Source of the DNA: Pseudomonas sp. RC10
Lineage (GTDB): Bacteria; Pseudomonadota; Gammaproteobacteria; Pseudomonadales; Pseudomonadaceae
Reading direction: 5' to 3'
NCBI RefSeq assembly: GCF_038397775.1
Contig: NZ_CP151650.1
Coordinates: 3,534,001 to 3,598,000, forward strand
DNA: 64,000 nt
Shown: positions 48,012 through 57,305 of the stretch, piece after piece
Layout: every line of letters begins with the position of its first letter
Numbering within the stretch: the first letter of the stretch is position 1
Made by a program: the position numbers and the translations under genes
The notes under the pieces: generated by a model
Databases searched by the model: none
What the model was told of the DNA's origin: nothing
Seen by the model: only the letters and a program-made list of their open reading frames with translations

Positions 48012-50246
48012 ATGAGTGCGTCTGACCCATTCGGTAAAGGCAACCAAAATGTGCTGCCCAACGCCGGCGACATGGACGCGTTGATCCGCGCCGAACACCG
48101 CGACCCGTTCTCCATGCTCGGCCCCCACAGCGACGGCAAGGAAGGCCAGGTGATTCGCGCCTACCTCCCCAATGCATTAGGCGTGCGCGTGCTGTCCCGT
48201 GACGGTGAACGCGACCTGGGCGAACTGAGCATGAGCGACAAACCCGGCTTTTTCGCCGGGCACTTTCCGGTGCGAGAGCCTTACCTGTTGAAGATCAACT
48301 GGGCCACCGGCGAGCAGATCACCGAAGACCCGTACAGCTTTGGCCAACTCCTCGGCGAGATGGACTTGTACCTGTTTGCTGAAGGTAATCACCGCGACCT
48401 GAGCAGCGCGCTGGGCGCACAGGTCACGTCCGTCGATGGCGTGAATGGCGTGCGTTTTTCGGTGTGGGCGCCGAACGCCCGTCGGGTGTCCGTCGTGGGC
48501 GACTTCAACAGCTGGGATGGCCGCCGTCACCCGATGCGTGTGCGTTACCCGTCCGGTGTGTGGGAAATTTTCATCCCGCGCCTGGGCCCCGGTGAAGCCT
48601 ACAAATATGAAATCCTCGGCCAGCACGGCGTCCTGCCACTGAAGGCCGACCCGATGGCGCTGGCCACCAAGGTGCCGCCGGACACCGCCTCGAAGGTCGC
48701 TGCGCCCCTGAGTTTTGACTGGCAGGACAACGACTGGATGCAGGCCCGTGGCGACAAGCAGGATGTGCATCAGCCGCTGTCAATCTATGAGTTGCACGCC
48801 GGATCCTGGAAATGGCACCACGGCGGCGATGACGAGCCGGATCGTCCGTTCAATTGGCAAGAGCTGGCGCGGGAGCTGATCCCGTACATCAAAGGGCTGG
48901 GCTTCACCCACATCGAATTGATGCCGATCATGGAGCACCCGTTTGGCGGCTCGTGGGGGTATCAGTTGCTCTCGCAATTCGCGCCGAGCGCGCGTTATGG
49001 CTCTCCAGAGGATTTCGCGGCCTTCGTCAACGCCTGTCACCAAAACGACATCGGCGTGATTCTCGACTGGGTGCCTGCGCATTTCCCGACCGACACCCAC
49101 GGCTTGGCGCAATTCGACGGCACGGCGCTGTACGAATACGGCAACCCGCAGGAGGGTTTCCATCAGGACTGGGACACGCTGATCTACAACCTGGGCCGCA
49201 CCGAAGTGCACGGGTTCATGATCGCCTCCGGCCTGCACTGGCTGAAGAAATTCCACATCGACGGCCTGCGGGTGGATGCCGTGGCGTCGATGCTGTATCG
49301 CGACTATTCACGTAAAGCCGGGGAGTGGGTGCCGAACCGCTACGGCGGTCGTGAAAATCTGGAAGCCATCGATTTTCTGCGTCACCTGAACGACGTGGTC
49401 GCGCTGGAAGCGCCGGGGGCGTTGGTCATCGCTGAGGAATCCACGGCGTGGCCGGGCGTCAGTCAACCGACTCAACAGGGCGGCCTGGGCTTCGCCTACA
49501 AGTGGAACATGGGCTGGATGCACGACACGCTCAAGTACATCGAGCAGGACCCGATCCATCGTCAGCATCACCACGACCGTCTGAGTTTCGGACTGGTGTA
49601 TGCGTGGTCCGAGCGTTTTATCCTGCCGATTTCTCACGATGAAGTGGTCCACGGCAAGCATTCGCTGATTGACAAGATGCCGGGGGATCGCTGGCAGAAA
49701 TTCGCCAACCTGCGGGCGTACTTGACCTTCATGTGGACCCACCCTGGCAAGAAGCTGCTGTTCATGGGCTGCGAGTTCGGGCAGTGGCGCGAGTGGAACC
49801 ACGACACTGAGCTGGACTGGCACTTCCTTAACTACGCGGACCACAAAGGCGTGCACACGCTGGTGGGCGATCTGAACCGGCTGTATCGGTCCGAGAAGGC
49901 GTTGTACGAGCAAGATTGCCAGCCGCAGGGTTTCCAATGGGTCATCGGTGACGATGCGGGCAACAGCGTGTACGCGTATTTGCGCTGGAGCAAGGACGGC
50001 GAGCCGCTGCTGGTGGTGGCGAACCTGACGCCCGTGCCCCGTGAGCATTACCGCGTAGGCGTGCCGTTTGGTGGCAAATGGGCCGAATTGCTCAACACCG
50101 ACGCCGAGGTGTATGCGGGGTCGAACATCGGCAATGGCGGGGGCGTGATGGCCGAGGAAATCAAAAACCACGGACAGGCGTATTCTGTGGCCTTGAACCT
50201 GCCGCCGTTGGCGGTGGTGGTGCTCAAGCCGATGGGGGATCAGTAA
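48012..50246 (+). CDS. glgB: 1,4-alpha-glucan branching enzyme
   Basis: The 744-residue GH13 enzyme has the N-terminal CBM48-type domain ([19 protein letters not shown]), the barrel with D422 ([10 protein letters not shown]) and E475 ([10 protein letters not shown]), and a C-terminal beta domain. It adds alpha-1,6 branches to the glucan made by GlgE. The ATG at 48012 is preferred over 48006 because GGAG lies seven bases before it but almost touches the earlier ATG. Confidence 0.96.
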   Translation: MSASDPFGKGNQNVLPNAGDMDALIRAEHRDPFSMLGPHSDGKEGQVIRAYLPNALGVRVLSRDGERDLGELSMSDKPGFFAGHFPVREPYLLKINWATGEQITEDPYSFGQLLGEMDLYLFAEGNHRDLSSALGAQVTSVDGVNGVRFSVWAPNARRVSVVGDFNSWDGRRHPMRVRYPSGVWEIFIPRLGPGEAYKYEILGQHGVLPLKADPMALATKVPPDTASKVAAPLSFDWQDNDWMQARGDKQDVHQPLSIYELHAGSWKWHHGGDDEPDRPFNWQELARELIPYIKGLGFTHIELMPIMEHPFGGSWGYQLLSQFAPSARYGSPEDFAAFVNACHQNDIGVILDWVPAHFPTDTHGLAQFDGTALYEYGNPQEGFHQDWDTLIYNLGRTEVHGFMIASGLHWLKKFHIDGLRVDAVASMLYRDYSRKAGEWVPNRYGGRENLEAIDFLRHLNDVVALEAPGALVIAEESTAWPGVSQPTQQGGLGFAYKWNMGWMHDTLKYIEQDPIHRQHHHDRLSFGLVYAWSERFILPISHDEVVHGKHSLIDKMPGDRWQKFANLRAYLTFMWTHPGKKLLFMGCEFGQWREWNHDTELDWHFLNYADHKGVHTLVGDLNRLYRSEKALYEQDCQPQGFQWVIGDDAGNSVYAYLRWSKDGEPLLVVANLTPVPREHYRVGVPFGGKWAELLNTDAEVYAGSNIGNGGGVMAEEIKNHGQAYSVALNLPPLAVVVLKPMGDQ

Positions 50247-50259
50247 ACACCTGTTTGGT

Positions 50260-50618
50260 CTGTAGGAACCGCCGGAGAAACGACGGCAGCGAGGCGGTGA
50301 TCAGTCACAGCTGGATTGACTGACCCACCGCCGTCGCTGCCGTCGTGCCTCCGGCGTCTCCCACGAGATTTGCGGTGTCCAGAGATTGTGCTGAGACACA
50401 AATCCCCTGTGGCAGTCCGGAATGCCGGCCGTGCCGCCCATGGCTCGCAGCCGTCGGCAGCCCGGACGCGATTGTGTTTGAGCAAAGAGCGCGAGCACGG
50501 CGCCGAACCTTGTGGGAGCAGCCGAAGGAACGACGGCCGCGAAGCGGTGGGTCAGGCTATTGATTGGCAACTGAACCACCGCTGTCGCTGCCGTCGTCCC
50601 TCCGGCGTCTCCCACACG
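50260..50618. repeat. REP cluster between glgB and the SH3 protein gene
   Basis: An inverted pair of the GCCGGAG...CGACGGC family sits at 50260-50367 and a second pair at 50509-50618; both form long hairpins. The rest of the 651 bp gap, to 50897, shows nothing else I can support. Confidence 0.85.
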
Positions 50619-50897
50619 TTTTGGAGCGCTCCCAGAATGCGCGATCGCCGCGATCCCTGCAGCAACGGCTTGCCGAAGGTGGCGATTTCAAGGACGCTGC
50701 CGTTGGCAAGCCAGACTGCTACAGATGGTTTGCATGCCGTATTAGCGTCATTGACCCCACGAGAAACGCCTCTCCCCAGACGAACGTCACCCTCCCGCAG
50801 TGAACCTGACATCATTTGAATGGTCTGTTGACCACGTTTCGTTCATCGCATGCGGCTTGTCCACCCGGCCATTCTTTTTATTTGTCGAAGATTCCCC

Positions 50898-51578
50898 ATG
50901 TCACTATCTCGCCTCGTTTCCATCCCCGATTCCCTGATTTCCCCACTGCCGGGCGCTCGACGCCGTTTGCTCAGCGCCGGTTTGATGGGCACGCTGTTGG
51001 TCGTCGGACTCGCCGGTCAGGCTCACGCTGAAGGCAAAGACCGTTGGGTCAGCGACACCCTCAGCACCTATGTCCGCAGCGGCCCCACCGACGGTTATCG
51101 CATCGTGGGCACCCTCAAGTCCGGGCAGAAAGTCGAGCTGATCAACACCCAGGGCGATTACAGCCAGGTGCGCGGCAATTCCGGGGATACCGTCTGGATT
51201 CCCTCCAACGATCTTCAAGAAGTCCCCGGCCAGACCGAACGGCTGCCGCAACTGACCCAGCAGGTCGCCGACCTCAGCGGTCAACTCAAAACCATCGATG
51301 ACGACTGGAAGACCAAGGTCCAGGGCATGCAGGAGACCCTCGACTCCCGCAAGAAACTCGTCGACGAGCTCGAAGCCCGCACTAAAGACCTCAACGCCCA
51401 GTTGACCGACGCCCAGTCGGAACTGCGCTCGACCCAAGCCAAGCTGGGTGACGAGAACAACCAGGTGTTGATGCGTTACATGGTCTACGGCGGCAGCATT
51501 GCCGGGGCGGGCCTGTTACTGGGCCTGATCCTCCCAGCGCTGACCCGTGGCCGCAAACGCAACGATCGCTGGTTCTGA
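50898..51578 (+). CDS. SH3-domain protein of the TIGR04211 type
   Basis: The 226-residue protein has a signal peptide ending in GQAHA, a bacterial SH3 domain (RWVSDTLSTYVRSGPTDGYR onward, residues about 48-110), a coiled coil at about 115-190, and a C-terminal membrane helix followed by RGRKRNDRWF. That order matches the TIGR04211 SH3 and C-terminal anchor family. It is probably an envelope protein facing the periplasm; the function is not established. Confidence 0.88.
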   Translation: MSLSRLVSIPDSLISPLPGARRRLLSAGLMGTLLVVGLAGQAHAEGKDRWVSDTLSTYVRSGPTDGYRIVGTLKSGQKVELINTQGDYSQVRGNSGDTVWIPSNDLQEVPGQTERLPQLTQQVADLSGQLKTIDDDWKTKVQGMQETLDSRKKLVDELEARTKDLNAQLTDAQSELRSTQAKLGDENNQVLMRYMVYGGSIAGAGLLLGLILPALTRGRKRNDRWF

Positions 51579-51585
51579 CGCCCCC

Positions 51586-51674
51586 CTGTGGGAGCGAATT
51601 CATTCGCGAGACGTTGGCAGGGTTGAAAACTCTGTGTCTGTAACGCCGCCTCGCGAATGAATTCGCTCCCACAG
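51586..51674. repeat. Paired REP element, GAATTCATTCGCGAA type
   Basis: Arms GGGAGCGAATTCATTCGCGA and TCGCGAATGAATTCGCTCCC flank about 45 bp directly after the SH3 gene. The following 250 bp to ggt contain no gene. Confidence 0.9.
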
Positions 51675-51925
51675 TCATCTTTTTCTGACGGTCTTTTCGA
51701 TCCCCTGAAATATCTTGTAATTGGCCCTAGGTCGATTGTTCTTTGTGCGCTATTTTGGTGCGGCGAATCGGTCTGTCTTGGGCCGGTACGCAGTCGCAAA
51801 AAAAGCTCCAGCCAATGTGCATCTGCAGTCGCAAGGATGCCGGGCGAGTCGTGAGAGGGTATGACCCCATCCGGCTCGACCCGCCAATGCTGTTCCACAT
51901 TCAAAAGAAGAAAGAGAGTCGACTC

Positions 51926-53650
51926 ATGAAGTTTGAACCCTTGGCCAAGTCGCTCATTGCGACCTCGCTCACCCTCGCGTTTTCCTCCACTTACGCCGCC
52001 TCCGTCGCCCCCGTTGCCGCTGAAAACGGCATGGTCGTCACCGCTCAGCATCTGGCCACTCACGTTGGCGTCGATGTGCTGAAGTCCGGCGGTAACGCGG
52101 TGGACGCCGCCGTTGCCGTAGGTTATGCGCTGGCAGTGGTTTACCCGGCTGCGGGTAACCTCGGCGGCGGTGGTTTCATGACCATCCAACTGGCGGACGG
52201 CCGCAAGACCTTCCTCGATTTCCGCGAAAAAGCCCCGCAGGCCGCCACCGCCAACATGTACCTGGACAAGGACGGCAACGTCGTTCCGGACCTCAGCTCC
52301 AAGGGCCATTTGGCCGTGGGGGTACCGGGCACGGTGTCCGGCATGGAAATGGCGCTGAGCAAATACGGCACCAAGAAGCGGGCCGAGGTCATTGCACCGG
52401 CGATCAAACTCGCCGAAAACGGCTTCCCGCTGGAGCAGGGCGACATCGATCTGCTGCACACCGCGACAGACGAGTTCAAGGCTGACAAAGACCTGACCCC
52501 GATCTTTCTGAACAAAGGCCAGCCGATGCAGGTTGGCGACAAGCTGGTGCAGAAGGACCTGGCAAAAACCCTCAAGGAAATCTCTGCCAAGGGGACCGAT
52601 GGTTTCTACAAGGGCTGGGTCGCCAAGGCCATCGTCGATTCGAGCAAGGCGGGCAAGGGCATCATCGTTCAGGCCGACCTCGACAAGTACAAAACCCGCG
52701 AACTGGCGCCCATCGAGTGCGATTACCGGGGCTACCACGTGGTCTCGGCGCCGCCTCCGAGTTCAGGTGGTGTGGTGATCTGCGAGATCATGAACATCCT
52801 CGAAGGCTACCCGATGAAGGAACTGGGCTATCACTCGGCCCAGGGCATGCACTATCAGATCGAGGCCATGCGTCACGCCTACGTGGACCGCAACAGCTAC
52901 CTCGGCGACCCGGATTTCGTGAAGAACCCGATCGCGCACCTGCTGGACCGTGACTACGCCACCAAACTGCGCGCCGCGATCGAACCGCAAAAAGCCGGCG
53001 ATTCCCAGGCCATCAAACCGGGCGTTGCGCCTCACGAAGGCAACAACACCACGCACTATTCCATCGTCGATAAGTGGGGCAACGCGGTTTCCGTGACCTA
53101 CACCCTCAACGACTGGTTCGGCGCGGGCGTGATGGCGAGCAAGACCGGCGTGATCCTCAACGACGAAATGGATGACTTCACCTCCAAGGTCGGCGTGCCG
53201 AACATGTACGGTCTGGTGCAGGGCGAAGCCAATGCCATTGCCCCGGGCAAGACGCCGTTGTCGTCGATGAGCCCGACCATCGTCACCAAGGATGGCAAGG
53301 CGGTAATGGTCGTCGGTACGCCGGGCGGCAGCCGCATCATCACGGCGACTTTGCTGACCATGCTCAACGTCATCGACTACGGCATGAACATCCAGGAAGC
53401 GGTAGATGCGCCGCGTTTCCACCAGCAGTGGATGCCTGAAACCACCAACCTCGAAAACTTCGCCGTCAGCCCTGACACGCAGAAGATTCTCGAAAGCTGG
53501 GGCCACAAATTCGGCGCGCCTCAGGACGCCAATCATCTGGCCGCCATTCTGGTCGGCGCGCCTTCGCTGGGTGGCAAGCCGGTGGGCAACAACCGCTTCT
53601 ACGGTGCCAATGACCCACGTCGCAATACCGGGCTTTCGCTGGGGTATTGA
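51926..53650 (+). CDS. ggt: Gamma-glutamyltransferase
   Basis: The 574-residue precursor has a signal peptide (LIATSLTLAFSSTYAA), a large subunit with the DFREKAPQAATANMY block, and the autoprocessing site at T375 in NNTTHYSIVD. The small subunit holds LSSMSPTIV and GTPGGSRI. The periplasmic enzyme hydrolyses or transfers the gamma-glutamyl group of glutathione. It fits the general sulfur and glutathione theme but is not in a sulfur operon. Confidence 0.96.
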   Translation: MKFEPLAKSLIATSLTLAFSSTYAASVAPVAAENGMVVTAQHLATHVGVDVLKSGGNAVDAAVAVGYALAVVYPAAGNLGGGGFMTIQLADGRKTFLDFREKAPQAATANMYLDKDGNVVPDLSSKGHLAVGVPGTVSGMEMALSKYGTKKRAEVIAPAIKLAENGFPLEQGDIDLLHTATDEFKADKDLTPIFLNKGQPMQVGDKLVQKDLAKTLKEISAKGTDGFYKGWVAKAIVDSSKAGKGIIVQADLDKYKTRELAPIECDYRGYHVVSAPPPSSGGVVICEIMNILEGYPMKELGYHSAQGMHYQIEAMRHAYVDRNSYLGDPDFVKNPIAHLLDRDYATKLRAAIEPQKAGDSQAIKPGVAPHEGNNTTHYSIVDKWGNAVSVTYTLNDWFGAGVMASKTGVILNDEMDDFTSKVGVPNMYGLVQGEANAIAPGKTPLSSMSPTIVTKDGKAVMVVGTPGGSRIITATLLTMLNVIDYGMNIQEAVDAPRFHQQWMPETTNLENFAVSPDTQKILESWGHKFGAPQDANHLAAILVGAPSLGGKPVGNNRFYGANDPRRNTGLSLGY

Positions 53651-53684
53651 GGTGTAAGGGTCACACAGTAAAAACACAGTAAAC

Positions 53685-53721
53685 ACGGGCGAGGCAGCGC
53701 AGTTGCCTCGCCCGTTTGTTT
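53685..53721 (+). terminator. Rho-independent terminator of ggt
   Basis: ACGGGCGAGGCA and TGCCTCGCCCGT form a perfect twelve-pair stem with a seven-base loop, followed by a short T-rich tail. It lies 34 bp after the ggt stop. Confidence 0.85.
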
Positions 53722-53760
53722 GATGCACAGATTTTGGTTGTCATCGGGCATGTCGCGAGT

Positions 53761-53773
53761 GTTATGTTATAAC
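53761..53773. promoter_or_regulatory. Zur-like operator before folE2
   Basis: The dyad GTTAT-GTT-ATAAC lies 60 bp before the folE2 start. It resembles the core of gamma-proteobacterial Zur sites (TGTTATA...TATAACA). FolE2 is known to replace zinc-dependent FolE1 under zinc limitation and is often Zur-controlled. Confidence 0.6.
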
Positions 53774-53832
53774 TCTTTGCGGCGAGCCTTCTCCGGTTCG
53801 CGTTGTCCTGATGCTGCGAGAACCTGCCTTAC

Positions 53833-54759
53833 ATGAACACTCCGCTTCCCGACGTTGCCTCCTCCGAGTTCTCTCAATCGCTGCTGCCGCTGGACTGGGT
53901 CGGCATGCGAGGCATTGATATCCCTTTGATCCTCGATGAACCTGGCGTTGGCGCGCCGATTCATGCCCGTGCGGATTTGCAGGTGGATTTGCCGATGCCA
54001 CAGATCAAGGGCATTCACATGTCACGGCTGTACACGCTGCTCGACCGCTTTGCCGAGCACCACGCCGTCAGCCCGGCGAGCCTCGCCGCACTCTTGCAAT
54101 TGATGGTGTCCAGTCACGCCGATTGCCATTCCTCGCAGGCGAGCGTTCGTCTGTCCTTCGACCTGCTGAGCAAACGGCCTGCCTTGATCACGCAGGGGTT
54201 GAGCGGCTGGAAGTCCTATCCGGTGGTGGTTGAGGCGCAGTGGAGGGAAGGGCGGCTCGCGCTGACGGTCAGTGTGGACGTCACCTATTCTTCGACCTGC
54301 CCGTGCTCGGCGGCGCTGTCGCGGCAATTGCTGGAGCAGGCGTTCACCGGGCATTTCGGTTCAGGGTCAGTGGATGCCGACGCCGTGGCGACCTGGCTTC
54401 GCCGGAATGGCTCCCACGCAACACCGCACAGCCAGCGCAGCGTGGCGCGGGTTCAGGTGAATGTCGATGAGGACGCTGAACGCCTGGGGCTGCTTGGGTT
54501 GATTGACGTCATCGAAGACGCGTTGGGCACGCCGGTGCAGACCGCCGTGAAGCGCGCCGACGAGCAAGCCTTCGCCCGTCTCAACGGGCAGAACCTGATG
54601 TACGTCGAAGATGCCGCGCGAAAGGTTCAGCAGGCGCTGACGGGGCGCTTTGCCGCCAGCAGCGTCTCAGTGCGCCACTTCGAAAGCCTGCACCCTCACG
54701 ACGCGGTCGCCTCCGCTTCCTACAGCGGGATGAGCCCGGCCCGAGGGCAGTTTGCATGA
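53833..54759 (+). CDS. folE2: GTP cyclohydrolase FolE2
   Basis: The 308-residue protein matches the zinc-independent GTP cyclohydrolase IB: AGVGAPIHARADLQVDL-like N-terminal strand, SHADCHSSQASVRLSF, the active-site cysteine region YSSTCPCSAALS, and the HATPHSQRS motif. It makes dihydroneopterin triphosphate for folate and related pterins. The stop overlaps the next gene as ATGA. Confidence 0.95.
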   Translation: MNTPLPDVASSEFSQSLLPLDWVGMRGIDIPLILDEPGVGAPIHARADLQVDLPMPQIKGIHMSRLYTLLDRFAEHHAVSPASLAALLQLMVSSHADCHSSQASVRLSFDLLSKRPALITQGLSGWKSYPVVVEAQWREGRLALTVSVDVTYSSTCPCSAALSRQLLEQAFTGHFGSGSVDADAVATWLRRNGSHATPHSQRSVARVQVNVDEDAERLGLLGLIDVIEDALGTPVQTAVKRADEQAFARLNGQNLMYVEDAARKVQQALTGRFAASSVSVRHFESLHPHDAVASASYSGMSPARGQFA

Positions 54760-55958
54760 GCCTTGCCTACGAAAACGAGCGCGCTATCGATGAATCGGCG
54801 GCGGCCGTCGAGGCGCCCGTCCGGCACAGCCGCTTGCAGTCGATTGACGCGCTGCGGGGCCTGATCATCGTGTTCATGTTGCTGGATCACGTGCGTGAGA
54901 CGTTTTTCCTGCATCGTCAGGTGACTGACCCGATGGACGTCGGCAGCACCAGCCTTGAGCTGTTTCTGAGCCGCACGCTGGCCCATTTCTGCGCGCCGCT
55001 GTTCGTGTTTCTGACAGGGCTTTCGGCGTTTCTGTACGGCCAGCGTCATGCGGGTACTAAAGGTGTGGCGCACTTCCTGTTCGTCCGCGGGCTGGTGCTC
55101 ATCGCGCTGGAACTGACACTGGTCAACGTTGCCTGGACTTTCCAGTTCCCGCCGTCGGTGATCTACCTGCAGGTGATCTGGGCCATCGGGCTGAGCATGC
55201 TCGCGCTGTCCGTTCTGGTCGCTTTGCCCCGTAGCGTGTTGGCTGTGCTGGGGCTGGCGATCATTGGCGGACACAACCTGCTGGACGGCGTGCATTTCGG
55301 CACCGATTCCTGGCTGCACGTTCCGTGGGCCATTTTGCATGACCGGGGTTGGATTGAGGTCAGCGATAGCCTGCGTCTGCGTACGTCGTACCCGGTGCTG
55401 CCCTGGATCGGCGTGATCGCTGTGGGGTACGCGGTCGGGCCCTGGTTCGCTCACGGCGCGGATGCGCAAAAACGTGAAATGAACCTCATCGTCTCGGGAT
55501 TCGGACTGCTGACGCTGTTTCTCGCGTTACGCGGCCTCAACGGCTACGGGGAGAAACCATGGACGCCGGGCGACACAACCACCCAAACCCTTATGAGCCT
55601 GCTCAACATCACCAAATACCCGCCTTCACTGCTGTTCATCAGTTTCACGCTGGGCTTCGGACTGCTGATGCTTGCCTGGCTGGAACGTGGCGCACAAAAG
55701 GTTTGGTTGAAACCCTTGGTGACGTTCGGCGCTGCCCCGATGTTTTTTTACCTGTTGCACCTGTATGTGCTCAAAGTGCTTTACCTGATCGCGCTGGCGG
55801 TGTGGGGCGCGAATCAGGGGACGTATTTCGGGTTCGATTCGGTGTCGGCGCTGTGGGTGTGCGCGGCAGCGATGACGCTCGCGTTATTTCCAGCCGTTCG
55901 TTGGTTTGCCGACCTCAAAGCCCGTCGGCGGGACATCACTTGGCTCAAATATTTTTGA
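54756..55958 (+). CDS. DUF1624 / HGSNAT-like membrane protein
   Basis: The 400-residue membrane protein has roughly nine or ten hydrophobic segments and opens with RLQSIDALRGLIIVFMLLDH, the mark of the heparan-alpha-glucosaminide N-acetyltransferase-like acyltransferase group. Such proteins may acylate a periplasmic sugar. It is translationally coupled to folE2, so it may be part of the zinc response, but the link is not understood. Confidence 0.85.
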   Translation: MSLAYENERAIDESAAAVEAPVRHSRLQSIDALRGLIIVFMLLDHVRETFFLHRQVTDPMDVGSTSLELFLSRTLAHFCAPLFVFLTGLSAFLYGQRHAGTKGVAHFLFVRGLVLIALELTLVNVAWTFQFPPSVIYLQVIWAIGLSMLALSVLVALPRSVLAVLGLAIIGGHNLLDGVHFGTDSWLHVPWAILHDRGWIEVSDSLRLRTSYPVLPWIGVIAVGYAVGPWFAHGADAQKREMNLIVSGFGLLTLFLALRGLNGYGEKPWTPGDTTTQTLMSLLNITKYPPSLLFISFTLGFGLLMLAWLERGAQKVWLKPLVTFGAAPMFFYLLHLYVLKVLYLIALAVWGANQGTYFGFDSVSALWVCAAAMTLALFPAVRWFADLKARRRDITWLKYF

Positions 55959-56000
55959 AACCGGACACGCCGGTCTGTCCGGCGCGTTCTACGGCTGAGC

Positions 56001-57143
56001 TCAGGTCCGTTGAAGACTGCGCTCCATGCGCGCCAGCGCGTCTTCCAGCATCGGCCGAGGGCAGCCGAAGTTCAGTCGCACGAACTGGCCGCAGTCGTCG
56101 CCGAACTCCAGGCCGCAGCTCAGAGCAACCTTGGCCTCGTTGAGAAAAAACTGCTGCGGGTGCTGAATGTCCAGCGCCGAGCAGTCCAGCCACGCGAGAT
56201 AGGTGCTTTGCGGCAGGTGCATGCGAATACCGGGGAAGCGGGTTTCCAAGGCGTGGGCCAAGTAGTCGCGGTTGTCCTGCAGGTAGGCATTGACCTGTGC
56301 CAGCCACTCAGCGCCGTCGCGATAGGCGGCTTGCGTCGCCTCAAGGCCCAGCGCGTTGACACTGTCCACCAACCCCAGGCGGCCCGCGTTGAAGCGCTCG
56401 CGCAATTCGGCGTTCTGCACCACGGCAAAGGCGGTCTTCATGCCGGCGATGTTCCAGGCTTTGCTGGCGGACATCAGGGTCACGCTGCGCGCGGCGATTT
56501 CCGGGCTCAGGGAGGCAATCGGGGTGTGACGACGGCCGTCGAACAGAATGTCGGCGTGGATTTCGTCGGAGATGATCAGCACGTCATGCTGCACGCAGGC
56601 CTCGCCGATGGCGCGCAGCTCGTCGCGCTCGAAGACCTTGCCCAGCGGGTTATGCGGATTGCTCAGCAATAGGGCGCGTGACTGCAGCAGCGCATTGTTC
56701 AGCGCAGCGATATCGGTGGGGTATTGGCCATTGGCGTCGACGTGAAGCGGCAGGTCGACTCGCGGCAGCTTCCAGTTCGCCGGGGCGTGCAGCAGTGGCG
56801 AGTAGTTGGGCGTCTGCACCAGTACGCCGCTGCCTGCGGGCACCAGGGTGTTGAGCGCCATGTTCACACCGGGTTCGACGCCGGGCAGGAACACCAGGTC
56901 TTCGGGTTGAATCACCCAGTCGTAGTGACGGGCCAGGTGCGCCACCAACGTCTGGCGCAGGCTGTCCTGCGCCACCGAGTAGCCGAGCAGCGGGTGTTCA
57001 AGACGGTTTTTCAGCGCTTGCACGATCGGCTCGGCCACCGGGAAATCCATGTCCGCCACCCACATCGGCAACACGTCTTCCGGGTACTGGCTCCACTTCT
57101 TGCTGCCGGTGTTCAGGCGCTGATAAACGCTGTTCAGGTCCAT
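56001..57143 (-). CDS. PatB/MalY-type PLP-dependent C-S lyase or aminotransferase
   Basis: The 380-residue fold-type I enzyme has the MalY/PatB start VLPMWVADMDFPVAEPI and the PLP lysine in MSASKAWNIAG. PatB proteins cleave cystathionine or cysteine conjugates. It is not in an operon; the next minus-strand gene ends 160 bp upstream, with a terminator between. Confidence 0.92.
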   Translation of the reverse strand: MDLNSVYQRLNTGSKKWSQYPEDVLPMWVADMDFPVAEPIVQALKNRLEHPLLGYSVAQDSLRQTLVAHLARHYDWVIQPEDLVFLPGVEPGVNMALNTLVPAGSGVLVQTPNYSPLLHAPANWKLPRVDLPLHVDANGQYPTDIAALNNALLQSRALLLSNPHNPLGKVFERDELRAIGEACVQHDVLIISDEIHADILFDGRRHTPIASLSPEIAARSVTLMSASKAWNIAGMKTAFAVVQNAELRERFNAGRLGLVDSVNALGLEATQAAYRDGAEWLAQVNAYLQDNRDYLAHALETRFPGIRMHLPQSTYLAWLDCSALDIQHPQQFFLNEAKVALSCGLEFGDDCGQFVRLNFGCPRPMLEDALARMERSLQRT

Positions 57144-57242
57144 GCTCGTGACGGTCTCGACAAAACGATGGGCGATTGTGCCAGAGACGAGCCAAGTGCG
57201 GAAATCTGCACCCTATTAGCGGAGTTCCCAGCACGTGCGGAA

Positions 57243-57278
57243 AAATAAAAAGCCTGCCAGTTGTTTGGGTCGCCAGGC
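57243..57278 (-). terminator. Terminator after the M60-type protease gene
   Basis: On the minus strand GCCTGGC and GGCAGGC form a six-base-pair stem with one mismatch, followed by TTTTTATTTTT. It lies 28 bp beyond the stop of the minus-strand gene ending at 57306. Confidence 0.7.
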
Positions 57279-57305
57279 GAGTATCTGCTTGATCTGTCCT
57301 ATCAA

